Shown here one piece after another: positions 26,342 to 36,541 of a stretch of DNA of 64,000 bases. How positions within the stretch are numbered: position 1 is the first letter of the stretch; every line of letters starts with the position of its first letter. Location of the stretch: positions 496,001 to 560,000 of the forward strand of contig NZ_CP081855.1 of NCBI RefSeq assembly GCF_019797825.1, in the 5' to 3' direction. The notes beneath the pieces were generated by a model. The model searched no databases. It was not told the origin of the DNA and saw nothing but the letters and a program-made list of their open reading frames with translations. A program made the translations under genes and the position numbers. This DNA is from Limosilactobacillus panis. GTDB lineage: Bacteria; Bacillota; Bacilli; Lactobacillales; Lactobacillaceae.

Positions 26342-27718
26342 TTGACAAAGGTAAGGACACAGTACGTTTGTCAAAACTGCGGGTACAGTTCCCCCCGCTA
26401 TCTAGGCCGGTGCCCCAACTGTGGTCAATGGAATTCTTTAGTTGAGGAACAGGTTCAAACAAAATCGCCGACTAATAAGGCGCGGCCGACAACCACCTTA
26501 ACCGGCCTCGTTGCCAAGCCACAAAAGATTAATGAGATTAACAGCAAGGAAACACCGCGGGTCAAGACCAAGTTAAACGAACTTAACCGGGTCTTAGGGG
26601 GCGGAATTGTCCCTGGCTCGTTAATCCTGATTGGTGGGGATCCGGGAATAGGAAAGTCGACCCTATTACTGCAGGTGTCTGGCCAGCTCAGTGATGAGGG
26701 GCACCGGGTTCTCTATGTTTCCGGAGAGGAAAGTGGTACGCAGATCAAAATGCGGGCAGAACGTCTTGGGGTTGCTGGAGATGAGTTCTATGTTTATCCG
26801 GAGACGAACATGGACAGCATTAAGGACACTATCCGTGAGATTAAGCCGTCCTACGTGGTTATCGATTCTGTCCAGACCATGCAGGCAACGGATGTGACGT
26901 CAGCTATCGGGAGTGTCTCCCAGATTCGGGAGGTTACCGCCCAGTTGATGCAGATTGCCAAGAGTAATAACATCACAATCTTTGTGGTTGGTCATGTTAC
27001 CAAAGGGGGCGCCCTGGCTGGGCCGAAAATTCTGGAACACATGGTAGACACGGTTCTCTACTTTGAAGGGGACCTCCACCATACCTACCGGATCTTGCGG
27101 TCAGTTAAGAATCGATTCGGCTCGACAAATGAACTGGGAATCTTTGAAATGCATACCAACGGACTGACAGAGGTCAAAAATCCTTCCGAGATTTTTCTGG
27201 AGGAGCGCCTGGCCGATGCCACTGGATCGGCCGTGGTGGTTTCTTTAGAGGGAACCCGGCCAATCCTGGTCGAAATTCAGGCCCTAGTGACGCCAACGGT
27301 TTATGGAAATGCCCAGCGAACTGCTACCGGTTTGAGTAGGAACAGGGTATCATTAATAATGGCCGTTTTGGAAAAGCGCGCCAACCTGATGCTGCAAAAC
27401 CAGGATGCTTACCTAAAGGCTGCTGGTGGGGTTAAGCTGGACGAGCCGGCAATTGACTTAGCAATTGCCGTTAGTATCGCCTCAAGTTACCGTGACAAGG
27501 GAACCCGGCCGGCAGATGCCTTTGTTGGCGAAGTCGGCTTGACCGGTGAAATCCGGCGGGTTAACCGAATCGAACAACGGGTTGCCGAGGCGCAAAAGCT
27601 CGGCTTTCAACGGATTTTTGTCCCGAAGAATAATCTGAAGGGGTGGGCCCCGCCTTCAGGAATTGAGGTCATCGGTGTTGGGACCCTGCGCGAGGCCTTG
27701 CGGATGGCCCTCGGCTAG
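26342..27718 (+). CDS. radA: DNA repair protein RadA/Sms
   Basis: A RecA-like helicase that promotes branch migration in recombination and transformation. It has an N-terminal zinc finger (CQNCGYSS...CPNCGQW), Walker [12 protein letters not shown] (about residues 99-109), the RadA-specific [11 protein letters not shown] motif, and a C-terminal Lon-like domain with [13 protein letters not shown]. The length of 458 aa is normal. It starts at a TTG after AAGGAGGAGAGAAA, 12 bp downstream of dut. Confidence 0.97.
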   Translation: MTKVRTQYVCQNCGYSSPRYLGRCPNCGQWNSLVEEQVQTKSPTNKARPTTTLTGLVAKPQKINEINSKETPRVKTKLNELNRVLGGGIVPGSLILIGGDPGIGKSTLLLQVSGQLSDEGHRVLYVSGEESGTQIKMRAERLGVAGDEFYVYPETNMDSIKDTIREIKPSYVVIDSVQTMQATDVTSAIGSVSQIREVTAQLMQIAKSNNITIFVVGHVTKGGALAGPKILEHMVDTVLYFEGDLHHTYRILRSVKNRFGSTNELGIFEMHTNGLTEVKNPSEIFLEERLADATGSAVVVSLEGTRPILVEIQALVTPTVYGNAQRTATGLSRNRVSLIMAVLEKRANLMLQNQDAYLKAAGGVKLDEPAIDLAIAVSIASSYRDKGTRPADAFVGEVGLTGEIRRVNRIEQRVAEAQKLGFQRIFVPKNNLKGWAPPSGIEVIGVGTLREALRMALG

Positions 27719-27741
27719 AAAAAAGCAAAGGAGGAATGCTA

Positions 27742-28911
27742 ATGCTTAAACGAATTATTCGTTTACTCTATATTTTAGTAGGGGCTGCAGTGGGCTTTTA
27801 TTACCTACCGACACTGTGGGACTTGTTTAAGCTGCACATCTATAATCCACTGTTGGTATTCTTAGATGTTTTAATTGGTGCAATTATTTTCTGGTTATTA
27901 TCTTTAGCACTTATGAAACCAACGGTCAGCGTTATTCACCGGGTTGAACAAGACTTGACAAGCAAGAGTCCCCTATATATTTTCTTTGGTGCCCTATTGA
28001 CAATCCTAGGTTTAGTCATCGCGGTCTTGGTATCGATCCCTTTGTGGCGGACTAAGATTCCGGTGGTTAATAATATCCTGCCAATCTTATTAATGGTCGT
28101 TTTCAGTTACTATGGCTTTAAGATCGGGACCACCCGCCTGGATGACTGGAAGGATCTTACTTTGGTCAAGCGGGGCAAGGACAGTAAAAATGAGGTTCTG
28201 GAGCGTCAGGATGATAACTACCACCACTATAAAATCCTGGATACTAATATCCTGATTGATGGACGAATCTATGACCTCGTCAAGACCGGCTTTCTGGAAG
28301 GAACCTTGCTAGTTCCTAATTTTGTGCTCTATGAGTTACAATACATCGCAGATTCGGGTGAGAGCATCAAGCGGGTTCGGGGCCGGCGGGGCCTAGACAT
28401 CCTTAATAAGTTACGGAGTGAAAAGATCGTCCCAATTGAGATGTATGATGGTGATTTTGAGGATATCCCAGAGGTCGATAGTAAGCTGATTGCTCTTGCC
28501 AAGAAGGTGGACGGGGTAATTGTGACGAATGACTATAACCTCAATAAAGTTATCCAGTTCCAAAACGTAGATGTTTTAAACATCAATAACCTGGCCAAGT
28601 CATTGCGGCCACGAGTTATTCCTGGCGAAACCTTGAAAGTGGTTGTCATCAAGAAGGGGACCGAGCGCCAGCAGGGGGTTGCCTACCTTGATGACGGCAC
28701 AATGGTGGTTGTCGAAGACGGTCGCTTCTTTATGAACAAGCCGATTGAAGTCGAAGTTACCAGTGCCTTACAGACTGATGCTGGTCGGATGATTTTTGCC
28801 CGGCCCCTCCATTCGCAGCGGGGAATTGATGAACAACACGACAGTGGTTTGCCTTCAAAAGAAAACTCTAAAGATAAAACTGAGCCCAAGAAAGGCAAGG
28901 GACACAAGTAA
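27742..28911 (+). CDS. yacL: PIN/TRAM-domain membrane protein (YacL type)
   Basis: A 389-aa protein with four N-terminal membrane helices (about residues 1-135), a PIN nuclease-like domain with acidic residues in LDTNILIDGRIYDL, NFVLYELQ and VIVTNDYNLNKV, then a TRAM domain (VIPGETLKVVVIKKG) that may bind RNA, and a Lys-rich tail. I chose ATG 27742, well spaced from AAAGGAGG, over the ATG six bases earlier. In many firmicutes it follows radA and precedes gltX. Here gltX is absent and cysS comes next. Confidence 0.93.
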   Translation: MLKRIIRLLYILVGAAVGFYYLPTLWDLFKLHIYNPLLVFLDVLIGAIIFWLLSLALMKPTVSVIHRVEQDLTSKSPLYIFFGALLTILGLVIAVLVSIPLWRTKIPVVNNILPILLMVVFSYYGFKIGTTRLDDWKDLTLVKRGKDSKNEVLERQDDNYHHYKILDTNILIDGRIYDLVKTGFLEGTLLVPNFVLYELQYIADSGESIKRVRGRRGLDILNKLRSEKIVPIEMYDGDFEDIPEVDSKLIALAKKVDGVIVTNDYNLNKVIQFQNVDVLNINNLAKSLRPRVIPGETLKVVVIKKGTERQQGVAYLDDGTMVVVEDGRFFMNKPIEVEVTSALQTDAGRMIFARPLHSQRGIDEQHDSGLPSKENSKDKTEPKKGKGHK

Positions 28912-28924
28912 ATACAAATGGAAA

Positions 28925-28964
28925 GGGCCCCGGGTGTTTTGAAGATTCAAGATGCCCGGGGCCC
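28925..28964 (+). terminator. GC-rich hairpin after yacL
   Basis: GGGCCCCGGG (28925-28934) pairs perfectly with CCCGGGGCCC (28955-28964). The T run is weak, so termination may need help. Confidence 0.6.
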
Positions 28965-28982
28965 GATGGTTTAAACAAAAAA

Positions 28983-29298
28983 AGAGATAGCTTGGGAATG
29001 CTATCTCGTTAGGGAGTATATGATAACCTTGGGGGAGATTATCATAAGTAATTATTTTTTCGTTACTATTGGGAGGAGTAATTGAAAAATAATAGGTTTC
29101 ATTGATGTAAAAAGCTTTTAACTTTCTACGCTTTTTATACTAACAATAGAATGTGAAGAAAGTATGACCAAACGATTAAATATTCTTTAGCGGGGTTAAA
29201 AGCATTCTCTTGGCGATAACGGCCGCGCCACGAAAGGGAATGTGTTAAAATTATTGAGAAGAAATTTTACATTATTGAACGGATGGGAGTAGGTTAAA
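28983..29298 (+). other. Non-coding stretch with three hairpins showing G-rich loops
   Basis: Between yacL and cysS (387 bp with the terminator) no gene is seen. Three successive hairpins carry similar loops: GAGATAGC/GCTATCTC around TTGGGAAT (28984-29007), ATGATAA/TTATCAT around CCTTGGGGGAGA (29020-29045), and TTACT/AGTAA around ATTGGGAGG (29063-29081). The rest is AT-rich. No T-box signature is seen before cysS. The stretch occupies the place where gltX and cysE usually lie. Confidence 0.45.
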
Positions 29299-30711
29299 AT
29301 GCTAACAATTTACAATACCTTGACACGGAAGAAAGAAATATTTAAGCCCCTACACGCGGGGATTGTTAACATGTATGTCTGTGGTCCCACCGTTTATAAC
29401 TACATTCATATTGGTAATGCGCGGAGTGCAATTGCCTTTGACACCGTCCGGCGGTACTTGGAGTTCAAGGGCTACCAAGTCAACTATGTTTCTAACTTTA
29501 CGGACGTTGATGACAAGATGATTAAAGCGGCTCACGAGCAGGGAATTACCGTTCCCCAGCTGGCGGATAAGTATATCAAGGCTTTTATGGAGGACACTAC
29601 GGCAATCAATATTGAACCGGCGACGAGCCACCCCCGGGCAACCGAACATATCCCGGAGATCATTAACTTTGTTCAGCGTTTAATTGATAAGGGCTACGCA
29701 TACGCAAAGGACGGGGATGTCTACTACCGGGCCCGTAAGTTTGCTCACTATGGTGAATTATCGGGACAATCGATTGATGACTTGGAAGTTGGTGCGAGTG
29801 AACACGTTAGTGCCGACGAGGTCAACAAAAAAGAGGACCCAATGGACTTTGCCCTTTGGAAGGCGGCTAAACCGGGAGAAATTTCCTGGGATTCACCATG
29901 GGGAAAGGGACGGCCCGGCTGGCATATTGAGTGCTCAGTGATGTCCACCAAGTACCTCGGTGACACCCTTGATATCCATGCCGGGGGCCAGGATCTGGAG
30001 TTTCCTCACCATGAGAACGAAATTGCCCAGAGCGAAGCGGCAACCGGGCATAAGTTTGTTCGTTACTGGATGCATAACGGATTTGTAACGATTGGCAAGG
30101 ACAACGAGAAGATGAGTAAGTCCCTTCACAACTTCATTACGGTCCACGACATCATTAAAACGGTTGACCCGCAAGTACTGCGTTTCTTCATGGCCACCAC
30201 CCAGTACCGACGGCCAATCCAGTACAGCGAAGCCAACCTTACGGATGCTAAGAACAACCTCGCACATATCCAAACCGCCTTCGACAACCTGAAGTACCGG
30301 GAAAAGGATGCCCAGGACGGTGATGATGCTGGCGTCCAAAAGCAAGTAACCGCGTATACAAACCGTTTCATTGACGCAATGGACGACGATATCAACGTTC
30401 AAAACGGGATTGCGGTGGTTTATGAGCTAGTGAAGGCCGCCAACACCTATGCTCAACAGGCAACTGTCTATCGCGGCGGCTTGAAAGAGTTTGAAGCTGC
30501 AATGGTAAAGCTAGTCAGCATTTTTGGTATCAAGCTGGTGGCAACGGACAACGAAATTGATGACGAAAAGATCAAGGCGCTGATTGAGGAGCGGAACCAA
30601 GCGCGGAAGAACAAGAACTTTGCCCGGAGTGATCAGATTCGTGATGACCTGAAGAAGCAAGGGATTATTCTTGAAGATACCCCGCAGGGAACTCGTTATA
30701 AGAAGGAGTAG
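29299..30711 (+). CDS. cysS: Cysteinyl-tRNA synthetase
   Basis: A class I synthetase that charges tRNA-Cys and is therefore the supplier of the signal read by the cysteine leader at 21265. The HIGH-type motif is YIHIGNARS (about residues 35-43), the zinc site begins with CGPTVYN and continues at ECSVM and HHENE, and the KMSKS motif is in [10 protein letters not shown]. The length of 470 aa is normal. ATG 29299 is preceded by GGATGGGAGTAGG. It starts the cysS-mrnC-rlmB operon, with a 12-bp gap to mrnC. Confidence 0.97.
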   Translation: MLTIYNTLTRKKEIFKPLHAGIVNMYVCGPTVYNYIHIGNARSAIAFDTVRRYLEFKGYQVNYVSNFTDVDDKMIKAAHEQGITVPQLADKYIKAFMEDTTAINIEPATSHPRATEHIPEIINFVQRLIDKGYAYAKDGDVYYRARKFAHYGELSGQSIDDLEVGASEHVSADEVNKKEDPMDFALWKAAKPGEISWDSPWGKGRPGWHIECSVMSTKYLGDTLDIHAGGQDLEFPHHENEIAQSEAATGHKFVRYWMHNGFVTIGKDNEKMSKSLHNFITVHDIIKTVDPQVLRFFMATTQYRRPIQYSEANLTDAKNNLAHIQTAFDNLKYREKDAQDGDDAGVQKQVTAYTNRFIDAMDDDINVQNGIAVVYELVKAANTYAQQATVYRGGLKEFEAAMVKLVSIFGIKLVATDNEIDDEKIKALIEERNQARKNKNFARSDQIRDDLKKQGIILEDTPQGTRYKKE

Positions 30712-30723
30712 CAAAAGAGAGCA

Positions 30724-31137
30724 ATGGAAAAAGCAAATTATCAGCAATTAAACGGAATTGCCCTGGCTTACTTGGGGGATGCCGTTTATGAAGTATTTAT
30801 TCGCCAGCACCTATTAAGTAAGGGGCTTAGTAAGCCGACAAAGTTGCAGCACTTAGCAACCCACTACGTTTCTGCCAAAGCTCAGGCGGCTTTAATTGAC
30901 TTGATGAAGGCCGACCAGCTTTTAAACGATGAGGAATGGGCCTACTTTAAACGGGGGCGGAATGCTAACAGCCACACCCATGCCAAGCACACTTCGGTCC
31001 TCACCTACCGGATTTCAACTGGCTTTGAGGCTTTGATGGGCTACCTGCAGCTTTCGGGGCAACAGGATCGGTTAGCAGAACTTGCTGAATGGTGTATTAA
31101 ACAAGTCGAGAAGGGACGGACTAAGCATGAAGACTGA
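30724..31137 (+). CDS. mrnC: Mini-ribonuclease 3
   Basis: A 137-aa RNase III-like catalytic domain without a dsRNA-binding domain, which matures 23S rRNA ends. [15 protein letters not shown] carries the catalytic acidic residues and [12 protein letters not shown] the basic motif. It follows cysS, as in Bacillus subtilis, and overlaps rlmB by 11 bp. Confidence 0.95.
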   Translation: MEKANYQQLNGIALAYLGDAVYEVFIRQHLLSKGLSKPTKLQHLATHYVSAKAQAALIDLMKADQLLNDEEWAYFKRGRNANSHTHAKHTSVLTYRISTGFEALMGYLQLSGQQDRLAELAEWCIKQVEKGRTKHED

Positions 31138-31876
31138 GCATACTGATTTTATTATTGGTCGGCACCCGGCGGTAATGGCGCTAAAGTCAGACCAGGAGAT
31201 TAATAAGGTCTTCATCCAATCTGGCCTTAAGGCAGACGCCATTGCCCAGATTATTAAGTTAGCAAAGGGAAAGCGGTTGGTGATCTCAAACGTGCCCAAG
31301 ACCAAGCTGGACCAAATGACTGATCACCAGAACCACCAGGGAGTAGCCCTAGCTGTCGCTGCCTACCACTACGCTAGCATCGACGACCTCTTTGCCAACG
31401 CTGAAAAGAAGGGGGAAGATCCCTTCTTCCTAATTCTGGATGAGTTGGAGGACCCCCACAATTTGGGTTCGATTATTCGGACAGCAGATGCGGCAGGAGT
31501 TCATGGAATTATTATTCCCCGGCGGCGGGCGGTCGGCCTGACCTCCGTGGTGGCCAAGACGTCCACGGGGGCTATTGAACACGTTCCGGTTGCCCGGGTG
31601 ACTAACCTGGTGCAGACCGCTAAAGAACTCCAGTCGCGTGGTGTCTGGTTGTTTGGAACTGATATGCGTGGTAAGGACTACCGGACCTGGGATGCGCACG
31701 GTGCGGTGGCCCTTGTGATTGGAAACGAAGGGAAGGGAATCTCGTCTCTGTTAAAAAAGGCCTGTGACGAGATGCTAACGATTCCAATGATTGGTCACGT
31801 TCAAAGCCTAAACGCCAGTGTGGCGGCCAGTCTCCTGATCTATCAGGGCTTCAACTCCCGCCACCCATTAGAATAA
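31127..31876 (+). CDS. rlmB: 23S rRNA 2'-O-methyltransferase, TrmH/RlmB type
   Basis: A SPOUT methyltransferase (250 aa) that probably methylates a ribose in 23S rRNA. It has an N-terminal substrate-binding domain ([14 protein letters not shown]), then the knotted SAM domain with [29 protein letters not shown] and [20 protein letters not shown] 31127 lies inside the end of mrnC behind GAAGGGACGG. An in-frame extension to 31082 is not needed. Confidence 0.95.
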   Translation: MKTEHTDFIIGRHPAVMALKSDQEINKVFIQSGLKADAIAQIIKLAKGKRLVISNVPKTKLDQMTDHQNHQGVALAVAAYHYASIDDLFANAEKKGEDPFFLILDELEDPHNLGSIIRTADAAGVHGIIIPRRRAVGLTSVVAKTSTGAIEHVPVARVTNLVQTAKELQSRGVWLFGTDMRGKDYRTWDAHGAVALVIGNEGKGISSLLKKACDEMLTIPMIGHVQSLNASVAASLLIYQGFNSRHPLE

Positions 31877-31879
31877 ATT

Positions 31880-31921
31880 AAAGACAAACTCTAGTGATCA
31901 CTGCTAAAGTTTGTCTTTTTA
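31880..31921 (+). terminator. Terminator of the cysS operon
   Basis: AAAGACAAACT pairs with AGTTTGTCTTT, followed by a T run. Confidence 0.8.
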
Positions 31922-32249
31922 AATCCCTTATTTATTTATCATTGCCTTATCTCATGTAAGGGCTTTCATATTTTCTACTCAGTGTAGTAACGCCTTTTTC
32001 TCTTACGGGGTGGACAAAGTGGCTGTTAGCGTTCGATCGCGTGTTTTTTAAAGGTAGACTATTTATTGTTTCACCCTAGCTGCTTTGTTAAATTAGCAAC
32101 AGACACGTGGATTTTAATTGGAAAAGTTAATTGGGACATTTCTAAGCCCAATGATGGGGAAGGTAAATACCATTGTTAGGTAACTACCGGCAATTATGTC
32201 AGGAGTTAAAATCGTGACGGGTTAATTAAATCTTTAGGGAGTTTTATCG
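31922..32249 (+). other. Non-coding gap before sigH
   Basis: No ORF, tRNA or known leader is recognised in these 328 bp. A small ATTGGG/CCCAAT hairpin occurs near 32137-32159, and GTTTTTTAAAGG-type AT tracts are scattered. It probably contains the sigH promoter, which I cannot place with confidence. Confidence 0.4.
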
Positions 32250-32813
32250 ATGCGTTTGGATGAAGAAAAACGGGATTGGATCAAGCCTTGTACAAGCCTG
32301 AACGATAAGGAGTTTATCCTCCTTTTTCGCCAGTACCGGCCCTTAGTTCGGCGGATATGGCAACACTATTATGTGCCGGGCTTGGAATTAGCCGACTGGG
32401 AGCAGGAAGCACAACTAGTGTTGATTAAGGTTATTCGTTCCTATACCGGAACAAATAATCGCCAGTTTGGGGGCTTTTATAAGCAGAGCCTGGTCAACAA
32501 AATTTTGGACCTTTACCGGGCGCGGCAAGCACGTAAAAGAATTCCGGCGGGAAAGGTGGCCCCATTAAAAGATGACTTCGCGGAAATCCTGAACGACCCC
32601 CACCAGGTCCAACCGGAAGACACCATTTATTGTCACTACTGCATTCGCAAATTGATGCAGTCCTGTTCAGCATTCGAACGAACTGTCTTAATCAGTTATC
32701 AGAAGGGGTATTCGACAAACGAGCTGGCGGCCGTACTTAATTGCAGCAAGCGGCAAGTACAAAGCGCAATGAGTCGCAGCCGTCAGAAACTAATTCACAT
32801 CCTAAAACGCTAG
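32250..32813 (+). CDS. sigH: Sigma-70 family factor, SigH/ComX-like
   Basis: A 187-aa alternative sigma factor. Region 2 is [20 protein letters not shown] with the aromatic core-binding part. Region 4 is the C-terminal helix-turn-helix [18 protein letters not shown]. Its place between rlmB and rpmG matches SigH in Bacillus and lactobacilli, where it controls late competence genes. The start is an ATG after TTTAGGGAG. Confidence 0.88.
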   Translation: MRLDEEKRDWIKPCTSLNDKEFILLFRQYRPLVRRIWQHYYVPGLELADWEQEAQLVLIKVIRSYTGTNNRQFGGFYKQSLVNKILDLYRARQARKRIPAGKVAPLKDDFAEILNDPHQVQPEDTIYCHYCIRKLMQSCSAFERTVLISYQKGYSTNELAAVLNCSKRQVQSAMSRSRQKLIHILKR

Positions 32814-32881
32814 TTGACTGCCATTCGCTTGCTTTCTACTGGCAATTCGTGATAATCTATTTCCTGTGTGGAGGTGTTAGT

Positions 32882-33031
32882 ATGGCACAGAAGAAAGTGG
32901 CCTTAGAATGTACCAAATGTGGTGCACGAAACTATACGATTACTGCTAACCCTCAGCGTCAAGAGCGCTTAGAATTACGAAAATTCTGTAAACATTGCGG
33001 GGAATATACACTTCACCGCGAGAGTAAATAG
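32882..33031 (+). CDS. rpmG: 50S ribosomal protein L33
   Basis: A 49-aa zinc-ribbon protein with two CxxC pairs (CTKCG and CKHCG), the zinc-containing form of L33. ATG 32882 follows GTGGAGGTGTTAGT. Longer in-frame starts run into sigH and are unlikely. It lies 12 bp before secE, as in many firmicutes. Confidence 0.96.
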   Translation: MAQKKVALECTKCGARNYTITANPQRQERLELRKFCKHCGEYTLHRESK

Positions 33032-33043
33032 GTGGAGGCAAAT

Positions 33044-33220
33044 ATGTACTTAATTCGTTTTATTAAAAGTGTTAACCATGAAATGAAACTAGTCGTTTGG
33101 CCAACGGCACGGGAGAACCGGCGTGATACGACGATTGTTATCTCGCTGACCCTCTTTTTCGTCCTGTTCTTTGCCCTGTTCGACTGGTTGATTCAAATGT
33201 TTATGAAACTGTTTGTTTAA
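33044..33220 (+). CDS. secE: Preprotein translocase subunit SecE
   Basis: A 58-aa single-helix subunit of the SecYEG channel. The amphipathic part ends in the conserved KLVVWPTARE, followed by one membrane helix (about residues 32-56). ATG 33044 follows AGGTGGAGGC. Confidence 0.95.
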   Translation: MYLIRFIKSVNHEMKLVVWPTARENRRDTTIVISLTLFFVLFFALFDWLIQMFMKLFV

Positions 33221-33250
33221 CAGGTAGTGGTAAAACAAGCAGTGGTCTGT

Positions 33251-33290
33251 TATACTAGCTGTGTTGAACTTCGTAGATTTGCGAAGTTTT
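33251..33290 (+). promoter_or_regulatory. Promoter-proximal hairpin upstream of nusG
   Basis: A -10 like TATACT (33251-33256) is followed within 11 bp by AACTTCG / CGAAGTT (33267-33288) and TTTTTTA. The hairpin looks like an intrinsic terminator lying right after the promoter, so it may attenuate nusG expression. Confidence 0.45.
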
Positions 33291-33330
33291 TTATTTTGGC
33301 AAAATTTTAAATTAAAGAGGAGGATTCATC

Positions 33331-33876
33331 GTGGAATCACATGAAAAACGCTGGTATGTGCTCCATACCTATGCCGGATACGAAAACCGGGTCAAGAGCA
33401 ACTTGGAATCACGGGCCCAATCAATGGGTATGCAAGACTACATTTTCCGGGTAGTCGTTGCCGAAGAGACCGTTCGTGAAGTCAAGGACGGCAAGGCTAA
33501 AGAAGTTGTCGAAAATACCTTCCCGGGTTACGTCCTGGTTGAAATGATCATGACGGATCAAGCATGGTACATTGCGCGGAACACACCTGGTGTTACTGGG
33601 TTCCTTGGTTCTCACGGTGGGGGCTCAAAGCCAACACCATTACTGCCAGAAGAGGTTGAACGAATCATGAAGCGGATGGGCGCCGACATTACCGTTAGTG
33701 ACATCGACGTTAAGGAAGGCGACACTGTTAAGGTAATCGCCGGACCGTTTGCTGACCTGACGGGAAAGGTAACGGAAGTTGACCACGAAAAGCAAAAACT
33801 GAAGGTCAACGTTAAGATGTTTGGCCGGGAAACTTCGGCTGAACTGGGCTTTGACCAGATCGATACAGTCGAATAA
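33331..33876 (+). CDS. nusG: Transcription antitermination factor NusG
   Basis: Binds RNA polymerase and links transcription to translation and Rho. The N-terminal NGN domain has RWYVLHTYAGYENRVK and FPGYVLVEM. The C-terminal KOW domain has EGDTVKVIAGPFADLTGKV. The length of 181 aa is normal. It starts at a GTG after AGAGGAGGATTCATC. Confidence 0.97.
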   Translation: MESHEKRWYVLHTYAGYENRVKSNLESRAQSMGMQDYIFRVVVAEETVREVKDGKAKEVVENTFPGYVLVEMIMTDQAWYIARNTPGVTGFLGSHGGGSKPTPLLPEEVERIMKRMGADITVSDIDVKEGDTVKVIAGPFADLTGKVTEVDHEKQKLKVNVKMFGRETSAELGFDQIDTVE

Positions 33877-33999
33877 TTAATAATTGATTACTCATTATAA
33901 TTGTGGTATTTTATTAAGGTATGCTATTGAACATACTGTGGGAGAGGTAAATTTTCTGCCTCATCATGACCACAACACGGACTAAGGAGGTTTTGTCTC

Positions 34000-34425
34000 G
34001 TGGCAAAGAAAGTAGCTAACGTTGTCAAGTTGCAAATTCCTGCCGGTGCAGCAACACCAGCTCCACCAGTAGGTCCTGCACTTGGACAAGCAGGTATTAA
34101 CATCATGGGCTTCACTAAGGAATTCAACGCCCGGACGGCTGACCAGAAGGGTATGCTGATCCCAGTTGTAATTACTGTTTATGAAGACCGTTCATTTGAC
34201 TTCATTACTAAGACGCCACCTGCTGCTGTCTTACTGAAAAAGGCCGCTGGTGTTGAACACGGTTCCGGTGAACCTAACACGAAGAAGGTTGCTAAGGTAA
34301 CCAAGGATCAAGTTAAGAAGATTGCCGAAACTAAGATGCAAGATCTAAACGCAGCTGACGTTGAAGCAGCTATGCGCATGATTGAAGGTACTGCACGCAG
34401 CATGGGCTTCACTGTTGAAGACTAG
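34000..34425 (+). CDS. rplK: 50S ribosomal protein L11
   Basis: A 141-aa protein of the GTPase-associated centre. The start is [17 protein letters not shown] and the C-terminal rRNA-binding domain contains the [10 protein letters not shown] segment. It starts at GTG after AAGGAGGTTTTGTCTC. It forms an operon with rplA. Confidence 0.97.
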   Translation: MAKKVANVVKLQIPAGAATPAPPVGPALGQAGINIMGFTKEFNARTADQKGMLIPVVITVYEDRSFDFITKTPPAAVLLKKAAGVEHGSGEPNTKKVAKVTKDQVKKIAETKMQDLNAADVEAAMRMIEGTARSMGFTVED

Positions 34426-34467
34426 TTGCTAAGTAGTCCGGACACCCTATTAAAGTAGTGTGTCTTT

Positions 34468-34495
34468 GTGGGAGGTATTAACTCCGCTAGACCAC
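34468..34495 (+). promoter_or_regulatory. Candidate L1 autoregulatory site upstream of rplA
   Basis: GTG-GGAG-gtattaa-CTCC-gctagac-CAC folds into two short helices with an asymmetric internal loop, and GTGGGAGG also occurs in the L1 site of 23S rRNA (helix 76). It lies 25 bp before rplA, where L1 could bind and block translation of its own gene. A hairpin GACAC/GTGTC (34441-34464) precedes it. Confidence 0.4.
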
Positions 34496-34519
34496 ATTTG
34501 CAAGGAGGAAAAACACAAG

Positions 34520-35212
34520 ATGGCTAAGAATCGTGGTAAGAAGTACCAAGATGCGCTTAAAAAGGTTGACAGCAAGAAGGAATATGCAGTCAACGACGCA
34601 GTTCAATTAGTGAAAGACATTGACTTTGCTAACTTTGACTCAACTGTTGAAGTTGCATTTAACTTAAACGTAGACACTAAGCAAGCTGACCAACAATTAC
34701 GTGGTGCCGTTGTTTTACCAAACGGTACTGGTAAGGACCAAACCGTTATCGTATTTGCCGAAGGTGACAATGCTAAGGCTGCTGAAGATGCCGGCGCTGA
34801 CTTTGTTGGCTCTGACGACTTAGTAGAAAAGATTCAAGACGGTTGGCTCGACTTTGACGTGGCCATTGCTACGCCAAACATGATGCCTAAGGTTGGTCGT
34901 TTGGGTCGGATCCTGGGACCAAAGGGCTTAATGCCTAACCCAAAGACTGGTACGGTTACAATGGATGTTGCTAAGGCAGTTTCTGACGCCAAGGCTGGCC
35001 AAGTTACCTACCGGACTGACCGTGATGGTAACGTTGCTGTACCATTTGGTAAGGTTTCCTTTGATACCGACAAGTTAGTTGAAAATCTGAAGACTTTGGA
35101 AGATATCGTGGCTAAGGCGCGTCCTGCTTCGGTACGTGGTACTTACATCAAGCATGCTTCCATCGCTTCGACTTTCGGCCCAAGCGTTACGCTTGATTTG
35201 GCTTCATTCTAA
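34520..35212 (+). CDS. rplA: 50S ribosomal protein L1
   Basis: A 230-aa protein of the L1 stalk. Landmarks are [15 protein letters not shown] at the start, [20 protein letters not shown] in the middle (RNA-binding) and [15 protein letters not shown] near the end. ATG 34520 follows CAAGGAGGAA. In-frame starts upstream (34460) lie in the leader. rplJ, normally next, is displaced by about 5.9 kb. Confidence 0.97.
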   Translation: MAKNRGKKYQDALKKVDSKKEYAVNDAVQLVKDIDFANFDSTVEVAFNLNVDTKQADQQLRGAVVLPNGTGKDQTVIVFAEGDNAKAAEDAGADFVGSDDLVEKIQDGWLDFDVAIATPNMMPKVGRLGRILGPKGLMPNPKTGTVTMDVAKAVSDAKAGQVTYRTDRDGNVAVPFGKVSFDTDKLVENLKTLEDIVAKARPASVRGTYIKHASIASTFGPSVTLDLASF

Positions 35213-35231
35213 ATTTAGTCTGAACCTATTA

Positions 35232-35274
35232 AAAGAGGAAGACAGCGTTCACGATAACGTTGTCTTCTTTTTTA
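35232..35274 (+). terminator. Terminator of rplKA, with an IS30 element in its T run
   Basis: AAGAGGAAGACAGCGTT / AACGTTGTCTTCTTTTTT. The T run ends directly at the IS30 element's target duplication TTTA (35271-35274). Confidence 0.85.
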
Positions 35275-36335
35275 ATTGGCAGATTGTAAAATTTAAGTTG
35301 AACATTTAAGTGGACAGAAAAAACCCATCAAGGTCTTTAATGGTGTTACCGTACAATCCATTAGAAAGAAGGACCTTGATGAGCACCACTATTTTATCAT
35401 TCCAGAACCGTGTTGTCATTGAAACGCTTCATAATGAAGGACGTTCCTTGCGATACATCGCTAATTACTTAGGCTTTAGTAAAACCACAGTCTTTAACGA
35501 ACTTCACCGGCTAAATAGTGAGTACCAGGCTGAGCTAGCGCAAACTGACTTTGAACGCAAGGTTAGTCAACGGGGGCGGAAGTCTTCGCTCACTAAAAGC
35601 CTTAAACACTTGATTGAAGAAAAGATTCAAGTCCAGAAGTGGTCCCCTGAACAAGTTGCCCATGTGGTTGGGATTGCCTACAAGACGGTCTATAACTGGA
35701 TTGATCAAGGATGGCTTGATGTACAGTTGCCCGATTTGCCTGATCATGGAATGCGTCGTCATCGTGCTAAAGAAAAGCGTGGTACGTTCAATCACGGCCG
35801 CTCCATTGAGGAGCGTTCTCATAAAGTCAAAACTCGCCAGGAATTCGGCCACTTTGAAGCTGATACCGTACTTTCTGGCAAACGTAAAGGTCAAGCTGTG
35901 GCTACTTTTGTGGAGCGTAAGAGTCGCCTGACAATTGTTAAACGGCTCCATGGTCGCGACAGTCAGTCCATGACTCAAGCCGTACTTGAACTAGCTAGTC
36001 AACTTCAAGACAAGCTCAAGACGCTTACCGTAGATCATGGTAAAGAGTTCGCTAACTACCAGGCAATTGAGCAGCGAACTGATACTCCGGTTTATTTTGC
36101 TCATGCTTATTCACCACATGAACGCGGCAGTAATGAGAACCGTAACCGAGTTTTACAACGCTTTATTCCCAAAGGCCAAGCCATTGAAGAGTTAAGCGAT
36201 CACAAGCTGATTCAAATTAATTGGTATTTGAATTCCCGGCCACTTAAATGTCTTAATTGGCATACACCAATCGAGATCTTCCTGCTTAATCTACGTCACT
36301 AAATTCGTTCAAGTTATTTCTTGCAATCTGCCAAT
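35275..36335 (+). mobile_element. IS30-family insertion sequence 2
   Basis: A 1061-bp element with imperfect 29-bp inverted repeats (35275-35303 and 36307-36335, sharing ATTGGCAGATTG and TTGAAC) and a 4-bp target duplication TTTA (35271-35274 and 36336-36339). It differs from the IS30 element at 16588. Confidence 0.9.
35379..36302 (+). CDS. IS30-family transposase 2
   Basis: A 307-aa DDE transposase. The helix-turn-helix is RSLRYIANYLGFSKTTVFNE, and the acids are in HFEADTVLSG, TVDHGKEF and GSNENRNRVL. ATG 35379 follows GAAAGAAGGACC. An upstream in-frame start at 35310 lies in the element's end. It is intact and apparently functional. Confidence 0.95.
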   Translation: MSTTILSFQNRVVIETLHNEGRSLRYIANYLGFSKTTVFNELHRLNSEYQAELAQTDFERKVSQRGRKSSLTKSLKHLIEEKIQVQKWSPEQVAHVVGIAYKTVYNWIDQGWLDVQLPDLPDHGMRRHRAKEKRGTFNHGRSIEERSHKVKTRQEFGHFEADTVLSGKRKGQAVATFVERKSRLTIVKRLHGRDSQSMTQAVLELASQLQDKLKTLTVDHGKEFANYQAIEQRTDTPVYFAHAYSPHERGSNENRNRVLQRFIPKGQAIEELSDHKLIQINWYLNSRPLKCLNWHTPIEIFLLNLRH

Positions 36336-36541
36336 TTTAAAAAATATTCTAATTCTTTTATAATCAAAAGACTGTTAGGCCGGGATCAGGCGGGAAAATA
36401 ATAATAATTTTAATGACGAAAATCTGCTAAGAGTAAATTAAGTACTTAACAAGCGGATGGTTTTAGTGTATACTACGTGCCAATGACAGTTTTATTAAAA
36501 ACAAATTAGAACTGTAAAAATATTTTTAAGGAGTGACGACA

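Noticed and set aside
28983..29081. CRISPR-like repeats
   Set aside because: The hairpins differ in stem sequence and spacing. No direct repeats of 24-40 bp with even spacers occur anywhere in the window.
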